IMG/VR virus record: IMGVR_UViG_3300005860_000041
Coordinates: 1 to 50,106 of that record
Strand: one strand, 5' to 3'
Length of the DNA stretch: 50,106 nucleotides
Origin: a virus
The translations under genes and the position numbers were made by a program. Below the pieces are notes generated by a model. It had not been told where the DNA came from. It worked only from the letters and a program-made list of their open reading frames with translations, and searched no databases. How positions within the stretch are numbered: the first letter of the stretch is position 1; the number at the start of each line of letters is the position of its first letter. This document shows, in pieces, positions 31,869-40,996 of this stretch.

Positions 31869-34586
31869 TTACACCCTTGCACCTCCTGCACCTGTTTGCC
31901 TTATTATCCAGTCCGAAATTACTCGGTAAACATCCAGCGGCTCACTTTGCAAGACGTAATTTAAATACCCAGCCAAAGCGTTGTAGGCATTGAACCTGTC
32001 AACTGGGTTAGGACTAAAGCCACCATATATCCTAAGCATGTTAGTGAGAGTTGATGCAAACTGTGTAGCCCTGTCAAATGGATAACCCATTTGTGTGAAA
32101 AGATTTGTCAATTGCGATTGTGCTTGGGTTGGAGTGAGTTGTGATACATTGTATGGAAGTGTATGTTGTGGTGGGTATGATAAGAGTGTTTGTGGCTGGT
32201 ATGCCCTTGTTAGCGACGCCTTAGCCAACTGCACAGGCACGCTTGTTCGTTGTGGTGGTAATACTCCCATTTGTGTTAAGAAGTAATCCCATACAGGACG
32301 ATGCCTCTCATCATACGGCACAGTGTGTGTTAAGTGTGAAATCAAATAGGAGTAAGCATTCCACCTTTGAGCTGGGTCTTCAGAAAACCCACCATATTGT
32401 GAAAGCAACCCAGTTAGCCCTGAGGCTAAGTTAATTGCTTGCTCTGGTGTATAACCTATACCATACAAAATCTGTGCCAATTGAGTGCGTGTTTGTAAGT
32501 ATTGGTCTAATGGCGACATCCCAACTCGTGGTGTTGGAACTGTAGGCTGTATTGGCGTAGGAGTTGGAGTTGTTCGTCTTGGTTGTGTTACAGCTGGTAG
32601 CTGTGTAGCAGGTGGTTGCCCACCACCTTCAATAACACCAACAGGAAAACCAAACTCATTGGTGGGAATAACTTGTGGCGTAGGTGTTGGTTGTTGCCAT
32701 TCTGGTGGAGAAGCAAGCCATGTTTGCACAAGATGCGCAATTTGGTCAGCTACCCTTTCAGTCCCTTGCATGTCTTGTGTCCATGCGCCCCATGCACCCG
32801 GTTCTAAAGTAGAACCTATAAGCCTTCCAATTAAGTCTCGTATTTCATTCTGCACCCATTGCGGAACTTCTTTGCCTACTGTTTCACCGATGATGCTGTA
32901 TATGCCAACCAAAGCATCGTCTGGAGTTCCACCAGTAGTTTGCACACCCCACAAATGCTGGTAAATTGCATCTTTAAGGCGTTGGTATAGCTCCTCTGGG
33001 CGCTGTTGTTGTCCAAATTGCGCACCAACTACAAACGGTTGTGTAGTGCCAGTTTCGGGAATACCAGGCGGAAGTAGTTGTGCACCTTGCATGCCCTCTG
33101 CTGGTATCCATCTTGTTTCGCCATTAGGAAGCCTTACTGAAACACTGCCGTCAGGTAAGAAGAAATAAGTCGTGCCATCTGGAGCTTTGTATGCCCACCC
33201 ATATTCCGGGTCTTCAATCCATTGTCCGCCTTCAGGTAGTGTCAAACCAGGTGGAAGTGTAATCGTGCGCCCATCTGGAGTGCGCACAACATTAGGCACA
33301 ACTGGCTTTGGTGTAGTATCAGGAGTTCTTGATGTTATTGTTGATGGTGGAACTATTTGTGTTCTACCGTCAGGATACTTTATGGCAACACTGCCATCAG
33401 GTAGGAAGAAGTAAGTTGTGCCATCGGGCGCTTTATACGCCTGTCCATATTCTGGGTCTTCTACCCATTGCCCACCAGGAGGCAATGTTACACCAAGTGG
33501 AAGCGTAATCGTGCGCCCATCTGGCGTTTGCACTTGTTGAGGTAGTTTGAATATATCTCCTGCAGTAGCTCGTGGAACTGGCTCTCCAATAAGCGGAGCA
33601 GTGCCATGTGGTGGATATGTCAATACTCTACCATCAGGCGTCCAAACTTCAATCCAGCCATTAGGAGCTGGACGAATTTCATAAGTTTGCCCATTAGGTA
33701 ATGTGTAAGTATACCCGCCAGTGTTCGGATTGTAACCCCAAGTTCCACCTTGGGGCAAAGTGTTGAGAAGGCTTTGTGGCAACTGTATCGGCGGTTGCCC
33801 ATAACCTTGTGGGTATGTTGGTTGTGCTGGTCCTGCACCTCCACCACCGCGTGACACTTCTTCAAAACCGAACGGTCCACCACCACGCGGTGGTTGCATC
33901 CCAGTCAGTGGTTGTCCGCCACTTGGCAGTTGAACTCCATATGGCGGTTGAACTCCCGTAGGTGGTTGTCCACCTGTCATTCCACCAAAAACCCTACTAA
34001 GAATGTCGCTATACATAGACATCATTTGCCTTGTAATTTCTCCGACTACGTCCCCTAACTGCTGTCCATACCCTGCCATTCCAAGTGCACTAAGAAGTTG
34101 TGGCAATAATGATGCAATATCTTGTCCTTGTTGCCCAAGCTTACTCCAATCAACCTGCGGTGGTGCAAAACGTGGTCCTGATAAGGCAGGTATCATTGGA
34201 ACTTCTGTAACACCAGTCAATGGAAGTTGTCCTGTGAACGGAGCTGGTTGTGCTTGTATCCATCTCGGTCCTTGGTAAGTTGGTGGAATAAGCTGTGGCA
34301 TGAACTGTTGTGGCTCTGTTAATGCAGGCAAATTAGGTATCGTTGGAGGTGCAACAATTGGCATTTGTAAATTAGGTTGTTGTGGTGTTGGTGCTTGTTC
34401 TGTTTGTTCTGCCTGTCCTGTTTGTCCTGGTCGCTGTTGTTGCAATTGAAGCAACACATTCACGGGCAACTGTAATGGCAATGCAATAGGAAATTGTGAT
34501 TGCACTTGTGACGGCAATTGAAATTGCAGTTGCCCCAAAAGCTTTGTAAGTTGGTCTTGTGTATTTTGAGTAGTTGCTTCAGGCAT
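31869..34586 (-). CDS. Pro/Gln-rich structural protein with two sets of internal repeats
   Basis: A 905-residue protein; start at 34586 after GAGGTGATTTTAA. The N-terminal 270 residues are Gln/Pro-rich and low complexity. Three beta-type repeats of about 60 residues follow (about 275-330, 354-414, 434-494), with signature PPGGQW-EDPEYG and DGTTYFFLPDGSV; the last two are near-identical also at DNA level. Two copies of an 85-residue helical module end the protein (about 690-775 and 815-900; IGYTPEQAINLASGLTGLLS versus MGYPFDRATQFASTLTNMLR). It resembles an adhesive or spacer virion protein; the exact role is unknown. Confidence 0.75.
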   Translation of the reverse strand: MPEATTQNTQDQLTKLLGQLQFQLPSQVQSQFPIALPLQLPVNVLLQLQQQRPGQTGQAEQTEQAPTPQQPNLQMPIVAPPTIPNLPALTEPQQFMPQLIPPTYQGPRWIQAQPAPFTGQLPLTGVTEVPMIPALSGPRFAPPQVDWSKLGQQGQDIASLLPQLLSALGMAGYGQQLGDVVGEITRQMMSMYSDILSRVFGGMTGGQPPTGVQPPYGVQLPSGGQPLTGMQPPRGGGPFGFEEVSRGGGGAGPAQPTYPQGYGQPPIQLPQSLLNTLPQGGTWGYNPNTGGYTYTLPNGQTYEIRPAPNGWIEVWTPDGRVLTYPPHGTAPLIGEPVPRATAGDIFKLPQQVQTPDGRTITLPLGVTLPPGGQWVEDPEYGQAYKAPDGTTYFFLPDGSVAIKYPDGRTQIVPPSTITSRTPDTTPKPVVPNVVRTPDGRTITLPPGLTLPEGGQWIEDPEYGWAYKAPDGTTYFFLPDGSVSVRLPNGETRWIPAEGMQGAQLLPPGIPETGTTQPFVVGAQFGQQQRPEELYQRLKDAIYQHLWGVQTTGGTPDDALVGIYSIIGETVGKEVPQWVQNEIRDLIGRLIGSTLEPGAWGAWTQDMQGTERVADQIAHLVQTWLASPPEWQQPTPTPQVIPTNEFGFPVGVIEGGGQPPATQLPAVTQPRRTTPTPTPIQPTVPTPRVGMSPLDQYLQTRTQLAQILYGIGYTPEQAINLASGLTGLLSQYGGFSEDPAQRWNAYSYLISHLTHTVPYDERHRPVWDYFLTQMGVLPPQRTSVPVQLAKASLTRAYQPQTLLSYPPQHTLPYNVSQLTPTQAQSQLTNLFTQMGYPFDRATQFASTLTNMLRIYGGFSPNPVDRFNAYNALAGYLNYVLQSEPLDVYRVISDWIIRQTGAGGARV

Positions 34587-34597
34587 TTAAAATCACC

Positions 34598-36385
34598 TCA
34601 CCTTATAGTTCTCGGTTTATAGTGTAACACGAGCGAGAATAACTCGCTATTTGAGACATTTTCGCCTTCAAGTGTGAACCTAAACCACCTCGCTGTAATG
34701 TCAACATCAACCTCCATCTTGTCTGGCGATACTTGGAACTCCTTTGTGACATAGCCTGCATCTGGATGCTCAACTGCATAGTCAATCACGAGCCTCAGCG
34801 GTCTATCACATTTTACATTACCATGAAATGCAACACGCATCAAACGCTTGTATGCAGTTGTGCCAAAGTGCCACCAACGCGATTGATACCGTATCCTATG
34901 GACCTGTCCATACTTTAGACGATACAAAGTTGGTGCAGGAACTTCGTCTGGGTTAACTTGCTTCATGTTCGCTACCCTATAAAGCCCATGATTGTCAATC
35001 ACAACCAAATCATGTTCAAGTGTTGGCACAGTAACACCGCCATAGAGCAAGCCATCACTTGGAAGCTCAAATGATGTGAGTTGTGGTTGTTGTGATGCCA
35101 TGTGAAATGCATAAAGCCTGTCTTTCTCTTCATATGGCAAATCAAGATGCACAAATAAGAAGCGTGGGTTCGTTGCACACCAGTGCGCTGGTGGATATTG
35201 CGGATTTGTATCAAGCTCGTTTGGTGACACTGGATGACGGTTTATTTCCATGTGCTGAATGATTGGGTTGAGCGCCTGTGAGAACGGTTGTGCAGAGCGC
35301 CCTGCAATTATGTAAATCCCTTCTTGGCACAACACAAACACTGTGTCCTCGTAAGATGCTACAGTCTTGATGCTTATCGGTGTTATGCCAGATGCAAGGA
35401 GTTGCGGAATGAACACATATGGCTCTTCAGCACTATCAAGCACATAGATGCCATCTGAAACAAGCACATAGAGCTGTGACCGTGATTGATAGAAGCCAAT
35501 GACCATGCCTTGAGTGTGTGGCAACATAAAACCTACATCGGCGCTATCCCATGACGCCGAGCCAAGCCTTGAGAACCATAGCCAGTTAAAATTTTCACCT
35601 TGCTTGACTTCAAGCATGCGCATACGTGAATACATATAGCGCAGTGTCGCCACAAAAGTTTCGGAAAACCTGTAAGGAAAGTAAAAAGGCGGTTGACCAG
35701 TATACGAAGCCTCATGCGCTAAATGATAACCCTTACCATCAATCCATCCACCAAATATACCAGAAAAGTCGTGCCATTCCATTGGATTTACCGGACTGCT
35801 ATCAAGCACAGTTGCCGACGACACAAATTGAATTGTTGGATAGATGACACGCGCTGACGGTATTGGGCACATTGGCGGAAAAGAGTAAACTCTGTTACCT
35901 ATGACATACACCCAAGGTGCTTCAAAATACCCCTCAGCACTATTGGCACATAGCCTCTGTGATACTCCTACATCGGAAATGAAGTAGTTGTAAAGGTTGA
36001 ACTTGCTACGGTATGCACCAATGTATTGCCCTGTGTTTGGGTCGTATGTAATGCCATCGCCAAACCTTGATGGTAATGGCACGACCATGAACGCAATTGC
36101 TTCTTTCCCAACGTGCGACTTTTCATTGTTATCATATGCTCGTGGCATGTAGCAAATCACATTGCCAATGACATTGAGCAAGTAAGCTGGTTGCTCTGGT
36201 GGGTTGCTTAAGTTCACAGTAGGCTTGTGTAGGTCACCAACCTTAACCCATCCCCACTGTGACTTCAAATGAGGCATAGGAACAAGGTTGACAAGGTCTG
36301 CGGGGTTTGATGGTGGCACACCAAGGTTGGGTAGGTTGTAATCCATGCCATATGTTAGTTGATGTGCTTCTATTTGCCATCTCAT
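34598..36385 (-). CDS. Tail hub / packaged-DNA stabilisation protein, beta-propeller type
   Basis: A 595-residue protein; start at 36385 after AAGGTGGGGATAAA. The body consists of repeated four-strand-like units (e.g. SQLYVLVSDGIYVLDSAEE, DTVFVLCQEGIYIIAGRSA, HDLVVIDNHGLYRVANM) typical of the propeller tail hubs of podoviruses (P22 gp10, T7 gp12 class). It would extend the tail tube below the connector. It directly follows the connector gene and precedes fibre-region genes, in line with this role. Confidence 0.75.
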   Translation of the reverse strand: MRWQIEAHQLTYGMDYNLPNLGVPPSNPADLVNLVPMPHLKSQWGWVKVGDLHKPTVNLSNPPEQPAYLLNVIGNVICYMPRAYDNNEKSHVGKEAIAFMVVPLPSRFGDGITYDPNTGQYIGAYRSKFNLYNYFISDVGVSQRLCANSAEGYFEAPWVYVIGNRVYSFPPMCPIPSARVIYPTIQFVSSATVLDSSPVNPMEWHDFSGIFGGWIDGKGYHLAHEASYTGQPPFYFPYRFSETFVATLRYMYSRMRMLEVKQGENFNWLWFSRLGSASWDSADVGFMLPHTQGMVIGFYQSRSQLYVLVSDGIYVLDSAEEPYVFIPQLLASGITPISIKTVASYEDTVFVLCQEGIYIIAGRSAQPFSQALNPIIQHMEINRHPVSPNELDTNPQYPPAHWCATNPRFLFVHLDLPYEEKDRLYAFHMASQQPQLTSFELPSDGLLYGGVTVPTLEHDLVVIDNHGLYRVANMKQVNPDEVPAPTLYRLKYGQVHRIRYQSRWWHFGTTAYKRLMRVAFHGNVKCDRPLRLVIDYAVEHPDAGYVTKEFQVSPDKMEVDVDITARWFRFTLEGENVSNSELFSLVLHYKPRTIR

Positions 36386-36397
36386 TTTATCCCCACC

Positions 36398-37090
36398 TTA
36401 TTCAAAAGTGACTTTCCAACGCTCAAGTGCACTTAACGACGGTTGTGGTGGCAATGGCTCAATGTATGCAGGTTGTGACACTCTAAGCATCTTGTCATGC
36501 CTAATTGCTTCATTCAGCTTGAGCGTCGCCTTTTGTTCCCATACCATTGCCTCTTGTGTTTCACCAAGTTGAAAGAGCACTTGAGCTGTGATGAATTCAA
36601 CAACCATGTCTGGATAGCTCTGTATGAGCGCATTGGTGTCTTGAAGCGATGTAAACTCAGGAAGCCACTTGTAGTAGTGCAAGAAGATGTCATAAACCTT
36701 GTCAGGCGTCGGCACAAGCTCAATATGGTCTGCCCTCAGAAGGAAACCTCGTGGTCGCCCTGGTTCTTTCTGGAATGATGGAGACGTTCGTGAAAGATAA
36801 AATTCATCACTCACATAGCTTGCAATAACGATGGGTGACTGTGGCTCTTCAATTGGATAGGTGATGTAGAGTAAGCGCTTGCAACCTGTAGGCAATGGCA
36901 AAATCTTAGTTGGATTACCTTGAGCATCTTGTGTCTTTGTCGCCTCAACAGTGTATTCAAAGCTCCAGTCAAACATACGCTCAATGCGCCTCATTACTGC
37001 ATTGGCTATAAAGAGTAAACTGTCTTCAACTTGTGGTGCTTCAAAGCTTATGTTGCGCTTGACTTGCTCTAAACATTCGCCAATTGTCAT
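36398..37090 (-). CDS. Head-tail connector / tail tube adaptor protein
   Basis: A 230-residue protein; start at 37090 after AGGAGGGCTAAAGT, overlapping the previous gene by 4 bases. Helical N-terminus (ANAVMRRIERMFDWSFEYT), central beta barrel-like portion and C-terminal helices (FQLGETQEAMVWEQKA) match podoviral adaptor proteins of the T7 gp11 / P22 gp4 class in size and layout. It would bind beneath the portal. The call is by pattern and synteny. Confidence 0.75.
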   Translation of the reverse strand: MTIGECLEQVKRNISFEAPQVEDSLLFIANAVMRRIERMFDWSFEYTVEATKTQDAQGNPTKILPLPTGCKRLLYITYPIEEPQSPIVIASYVSDEFYLSRTSPSFQKEPGRPRGFLLRADHIELVPTPDKVYDIFLHYYKWLPEFTSLQDTNALIQSYPDMVVEFITAQVLFQLGETQEAMVWEQKATLKLNEAIRHDKMLRVSQPAYIEPLPPQPSLSALERWKVTFE

Positions 37091-37467
37091 ACTTTAGCCC
37101 TCCTTTTCTTGCCTTCCTTTTGCTTACGCAGTAGCTCAATCGCCTTCTTTACAATTTCTTGGTGTATGCCCTCCTCTTCAATTAGCGAAAGGATAGTTTC
37201 TTCCAGCTCCTCTGGCGTGATAACCACACCAAACGCTTGCATGCTCTCTTGCGCATTGAGAGTGCAAATTAGTTTGTAATCTTCGTCGCTGATTAGGTCA
37301 AGTAGCCTATAAAGTAATGGCGCATCTATTGGCGAAATAATTTCTACAACCTTTTCCTTGGGTATCTCTTCGCCATTTTCAGCATACACTTTACCATCTT
37401 GGTAATACAGCATCGGTGTGTCCACACTTTTGAACATCATAAAAGGTTTAGTTGTGTCAAGCGCCAT
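37087..37467 (-). CDS. Hypothetical virion-region protein, 126 residues
   Basis: The start at 37467 follows GAGGTGGTAAAA. The N-terminal 45 residues (YYQDGKVYAENGEEI) echo the pattern YHQRGRFFYPDGSEI in the next upstream protein at 37470-37688, so the two may share a small module. A helical acidic middle is followed by a very basic tail (RKQKEGKKRRAKV). Function unknown; possibly an assembly factor. Confidence 0.7.
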   Translation of the reverse strand: MALDTTKPFMMFKSVDTPMLYYQDGKVYAENGEEIPKEKVVEIISPIDAPLLYRLLDLISDEDYKLICTLNAQESMQAFGVVITPEELEETILSLIEEEGIHQEIVKKAIELLRKQKEGKKRRAKV

Positions 37468-37469
37468 TT

Positions 37470-37688
37470 TTACCACCTCGTTCTTAGGATATGTGTGAGC
37501 TTGTGCTTCTTTGCAAGCTCCTCAGCCTTCTTACGCCAGTGTGAATGCACTTGAAGCATCTTGATGATTAGCTCTACATCATAAATCTCACTACCATCTG
37601 GATAGAAAAATCTGCCTCGTTGGTGGTAAATCCTACCAAATGGACGCGTCGTAATAATCTCATGCGGTTCTTTCCATTGTAGTGGCAT
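37470..37688 (-). CDS. Hypothetical small virion-region protein, 72 residues
   Basis: Start at 37688 after GTGAGGTGGTAAATC. It is rich in aromatic and basic residues, with a short beta-hairpin-like start (RIYHQRGRFFYPDGSEIYD) and a helical C-terminus (HWRKKAEELAKKHK). It is the first gene after the hairpin at 37712-37753, so its level depends on read-through. No known family. Confidence 0.7.
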   Translation of the reverse strand: MPLQWKEPHEIITTRPFGRIYHQRGRFFYPDGSEIYDVELIIKMLQVHSHWRKKAEELAKKHKLTHILRTRW

Positions 37689-37711
37689 GATTTACCACCT
37701 CACATATACAA

Positions 37712-37753
37712 AGAGTGCCAGCCACGCCACTTATGGCGTTAGGCTGGCACTCT
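37712..37753 (-). terminator. Hairpin between capsid and tail genes
   Basis: A 12-bp outer stem AGAGTGCCAGCC (37712-37723) with 37742-37753, continued by a 6-bp inner stem ACGCCA/TGGCGT and a 4-nt loop; only a 2-nt bulge interrupts. On the minus strand it is followed by TTTGTAT. It lies in an 87-bp gap inside the otherwise tightly packed late operon and probably acts as an attenuator. Confidence 0.8.
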
Positions 37754-37775
37754 ATTTTCAAGCATCAGTAGTTAG

Positions 37776-38153
37776 TTATTTCCAGCCAGCCCACCCGTAG
37801 TCGCCTGTGAGCTGCTCTGGGTCAAAGTGGTCACGCCACCAGAGCCAACAGGTGACAGTGGGACCACCAGTTGTGCCACTGCCTTGAATTGTAAGCCTTT
37901 GCCCTGCCTTTACAACAACATTAAGGTTGGTGGCGAAAACACCATTGGCAGGGACATTGACAGTGGCAACTGTAGTCCCGTCAACCTGTATGACAATGCT
38001 GGCGTCCGCAGAGCCCGCAGTAGCAGCCACAGACTGTATACCCTTCAAAACGATGGGAGCTGGCATTACAGCATCAACAACTTTTGCCGTGCTTGCTGTG
38101 TTCACATTGAGATAGATAGTCTTGTGCACTTTATGTTGTTCGCTGTATGGCAT
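37776..38153 (-). CDS. Beta-rich head decoration protein candidate
   Basis: A 125-residue protein; start at 38153 after GGGGGTGATAAGTA. Regular strand pattern and composition (Val/Thr/Ala/Gly, e.g. ASIVIQVDGTTVATVNV and VVVKAGQRLTIQGSG) indicate an Ig-like or jelly-roll sandwich. It directly follows the major capsid protein and precedes the operon hairpin, the usual place and expression level of a head decoration or stabilisation protein. The identity is by context and fold appearance. Confidence 0.65.
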   Translation of the reverse strand: MPYSEQHKVHKTIYLNVNTASTAKVVDAVMPAPIVLKGIQSVAATAGSADASIVIQVDGTTVATVNVPANGVFATNLNVVVKAGQRLTIQGSGTTGGPTVTCWLWWRDHFDPEQLTGDYGWAGWK

Positions 38154-38173
38154 TACTTATCACCCCCTGTTGA

Positions 38174-39133
38174 TTATGCAGAGCCAACATGGATTACACG
38201 GCACTCACCAGGTTTGTTGCTATCCCAAGTGAGCGCCCAACCACCCATGTAAATCCAGCCAATGACCGTTTGACGACCTAAGTCACGCGTCTCTGACCTG
38301 ATTTCCTCAGGCAGAGCAACGCCTTCAACTAATGGGTCGTCCGCAAAGAATAAAGCCTCGCCAAGCACACCATTTTGCCCAACGGCGTTGTTCAAAGCGT
38401 CTGGGTTGTTGCAGTGCACAAACCTTGTGTTGTAAAGCAAGCCAATCTCATACCTGAACAGACGCTCTGGGTCACCATAGTGGGCAGCTTGCACGAAGTT
38501 ACTGTCGTCAATGATGCCTCGGCGTGCTTTGGTCGTCAGGACACAGACATAGTTCTCACCGTCATAGCCTGGCACATGCAAGTAACCTTGTAAGTAATCA
38601 ACGATGTCCTTGACATGTGCCGTCGTCAAGTTGCTCGTAGCTACGACGGGATTGCCATTGCTGTCCTTGAACTCACCGTTGGTAAGGAACACACCGCCAG
38701 TTGGTGATGTCGGAACATACTTTATCTTTGTCTTCTTGGCAACTGCAGCAATCTCCTTGTCCATCGTAGCCACAATATCGTCACGCAAAGCGTCAACGAT
38801 GTGTGGCTGGATGTCAATCTCAGCTAAGGTTGTCAACCTGAGTGTGCAGGCTGCTGCGTTGCCATACTCATCCACAAGCAAGGTTCCGTAGTCAATCGTG
38901 AACCCTGTCACTGGGATGAGTTCGGTTTCAGCCAGCCTGCGCCCTGACCCAGCCAGACCACTACGGCGTGGGAAACGAATTTCATCGCCCTTATTTTTGC
39001 CGTAGCCCTGAACTGGGCGGACAAATTGACGAAAGACAAATCGTGGTAGTGCTGCCTTGCGAACTTCAGCAGTTAATGATGGCAAGGCGAGCACTCCACC
39101 AAGTCTTGGCACACCGTAAACTTGCGCTGGCAT
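38174..39133 (-). CDS. Major capsid protein, N4-gp56-like family
   Basis: A 319-residue protein; start at 39133 after GGGGTGATAGAGC. Blocks VRPVQGYGKNKGDEIRFPRR, FTIDYGTLLVDEYGN, DALRDDIVATMDKEIAAVAK and the later EALFFADDPLVEGVALPEE match the N4-gp56 capsid family (HK97 fold). It sits after a Gln-rich scaffold gene and before a decoration-type gene, as expected. No N-terminal scaffold domain or obvious cleavage site is seen. Confidence 0.85.
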   Translation of the reverse strand: MPAQVYGVPRLGGVLALPSLTAEVRKAALPRFVFRQFVRPVQGYGKNKGDEIRFPRRSGLAGSGRRLAETELIPVTGFTIDYGTLLVDEYGNAAACTLRLTTLAEIDIQPHIVDALRDDIVATMDKEIAAVAKKTKIKYVPTSPTGGVFLTNGEFKDSNGNPVVATSNLTTAHVKDIVDYLQGYLHVPGYDGENYVCVLTTKARRGIIDDSNFVQAAHYGDPERLFRYEIGLLYNTRFVHCNNPDALNNAVGQNGVLGEALFFADDPLVEGVALPEEIRSETRDLGRQTVIGWIYMGGWALTWDSNKPGECRVIHVGSA

Positions 39134-39218
39134 GCTCTATCACCCCTGCGTTATGCAGGAATTTCTTGGAGCACTCACCTCGCCATTGTCACACAACGAT
39201 GTGCTACCAGTGCGCCAA

Positions 39219-39998
39219 TCAGCGACGACGCGATGGCGTCACTGGAGGCGGAGGTGAACTCCTTTTTTGTCTGACTACCTTCTCAAGTTCTTCAACAAAT
39301 TGTCTGTTAAGGTTCTCCATCATCGCCTCCACAAACTCGGGTGAAGGCGTTGATGGTTGTGTCACAGCTGACGATGTTATTCCAGATTGAGCAGGCAAGC
39401 CTGCAGGTTGAAGCCTACTACGAGCTTCAACTCTGCCACCTGCCTTCTCCGCAATCTCCCTAATCATGCGCCGTGCTTCTTCAGCAACAGCTTGAAAGTA
39501 TTCTTGTGCATTCGTCCACGTTTTCTGCGGATACACTTTTTGTGCAGCAGCTTGCACAATCGTCTCAAAGCCAACAAGGTCTGGATAGGTAGCATAAAAC
39601 TGTTGTGCAAGCTGTTGCAACTGTAACTGTTGTCGCCATGCATTTAGCTCTGCCACTGTTCTATATACCATACCCAAGGTCTGTTGTAACTGATTTTGAA
39701 CCACTTGTGTGTATGCCTTCACGAACTCCTTTGGGTTCTCATGAAGGAGCTCGCTTAACTGCTCATACACACTTTCATCAATGCTTTGCTGTGGCTGTTG
39801 TGCCACAGGTGGTGTTGATTGAAATTGATAGTATGGTTGTTGCACCTGTGACTGTGATGGTTGCTGTTGCACACTTTGCAACAGCTGTCTTTGCCACTCA
39901 TTTAGTTGTTGCTGTATTTGCTCCAACTTCTCAGTCACCTCATTTTGTTGCTCTGGTTGTTCTGCTTCACGCTCTTCTTCATCGTCATACCAAGCCAT
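39219..39998 (-). CDS. Capsid scaffold protein
   Basis: A 259-residue protein; start at 39998 after GGAGGTGTAAAGC. Acidic N-terminus (DDEEEREAEQPEQQNE), long Gln-rich coiled coil (LEQIQQQLNEWQRQLLQSVQ), central helical part and a basic C-terminus ending PPPPVTPSRRR. This composition and the place just before the capsid gene are typical of podoviral scaffolds. An 85-bp gap before the capsid gene holds no clear signal except that gene's ribosome binding site. Confidence 0.8.
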   Translation of the reverse strand: MAWYDDEEEREAEQPEQQNEVTEKLEQIQQQLNEWQRQLLQSVQQQPSQSQVQQPYYQFQSTPPVAQQPQQSIDESVYEQLSELLHENPKEFVKAYTQVVQNQLQQTLGMVYRTVAELNAWRQQLQLQQLAQQFYATYPDLVGFETIVQAAAQKVYPQKTWTNAQEYFQAVAEEARRMIREIAEKAGGRVEARSRLQPAGLPAQSGITSSAVTQPSTPSPEFVEAMMENLNRQFVEELEKVVRQKRSSPPPPVTPSRRR

Positions 39999-40001
39999 GC
40001 T

Positions 40002-40223
40002 TTACACCTCCGATTTGAGAATTAACGCCAACGTTTGATGATACGACACAAGCGTCTCAAGTGCAATGCGCACTTCTTTTTCATCACGCTTACCAGAAAG
40101 CCAGTCATGAATATATTGTAACGCAACTCTCTTGAAATGGTCAAATAACCACGATGGTAGTGTCTCTTTCAGAAACTGATACTTTTGTTCATCAAACAGC
40201 GCCTCAATTAGATTGTTGCTCAT
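40002..40223 (-). CDS. Hypothetical small helical protein, 73 residues
   Basis: The start at 40223 follows AGGTGATAAGG and overlaps the protease gene by 20 bases. All-helical appearance, with basic-acidic alternation (SGKRDEKEVRIALETLVSYH). It lies between protease and scaffold; assembly accessory role possible, but no family is recognised. Confidence 0.65.
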   Translation of the reverse strand: MSNNLIEALFDEQKYQFLKETLPSWLFDHFKRVALQYIHDWLSGKRDEKEVRIALETLVSYHQTLALILKSEV

Positions 40224-40980
40224 CCTTATCACCTATCACATGTGCATACCCGACTTTGTGTAGCCACTTCCTTATGCGCTGGAACGGAATTGCAAAGTTG
40301 ATGTTACTTGCTTGTGCATCACCAAGTGTAATCATACCCACATAATAGAATTTACCATCACGCTGAACATAAATTCCACCGCCAGACGACCCAGGCACTG
40401 CAACAGTTGTCGTTTGAATGAATGGCTTTGACTTGTAAATGCGCCCAACTGCACTGATATGACCTGCAGTCAATGATGCCGTCAGTTCACCACGTAAATT
40501 GCCCACATGCCAGACTTGCTCTCCAAGTTGAAGTTGCAAGTCTGGTGGCGCAAATTGCGCACTAACCGCTTCAAATGGCATAGCATACACTTCAAGCAAC
40601 GCAAGGTCTTCGTCTTCAAACTTGCTATAGGCAACAACTTTAGCACGAAGCCTTACTGTGCCAACCTCAGTCTCAATGTCATCAACAATTGCTGTTACTT
40701 TTTGCACAATGTATGCATCTTCCCATTTCTCCTTTACAATCTCCTTTCCTTCAGGGTTGACTTCCTTTTGCTCAGAACGCAAGTCTTCAACACAATGCCC
40801 CGCAGTCAAGAAATACCATTTGCCATCCTTAGGTGACTTGAACAATGTGCCAGTGCCACGCGCTAATGTGCTCTCAAGTGACCACGTGCACTTTACAAGC
40901 TCATCAAGCGTGTTTGCATATGCCACAACCATAGCAATCACCATCCCTACAACGAAAGATAACACGACTTTATAACGCAT
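40204..40980 (-). CDS. Secreted trypsin-like serine protease
   Basis: A 258-residue protein; start at 40980 after GGGGGTGATTGTG. The N-terminus (MRYKVVLSFVVGMVIAMVVA then YANT) is a typical signal peptide with a plausible cleavage site after AYA. The catalytic triad is visible: His in FLTAGHCV (about 62), Asp in EDEDLALLEV (about 128) and Ser in VPGSSGGGIY (about 199). It has the S1 chymotrypsin/HtrA-like protease core without a PDZ domain. It lies between portal and scaffold genes, where a prohead protease is normally found, but those act in the cytoplasm and belong to other folds. It may instead act outside the membrane, or be packaged. Confidence 0.85.
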   Translation of the reverse strand: MRYKVVLSFVVGMVIAMVVAYANTLDELVKCTWSLESTLARGTGTLFKSPKDGKWYFLTAGHCVEDLRSEQKEVNPEGKEIVKEKWEDAYIVQKVTAIVDDIETEVGTVRLRAKVVAYSKFEDEDLALLEVYAMPFEAVSAQFAPPDLQLQLGEQVWHVGNLRGELTASLTAGHISAVGRIYKSKPFIQTTTVAVPGSSGGGIYVQRDGKFYYVGMITLGDAQASNINFAIPFQRIRKWLHKVGYAHVIGDKDEQQSN

Positions 40981-40996
40981 CACAATCACCCCCCTA

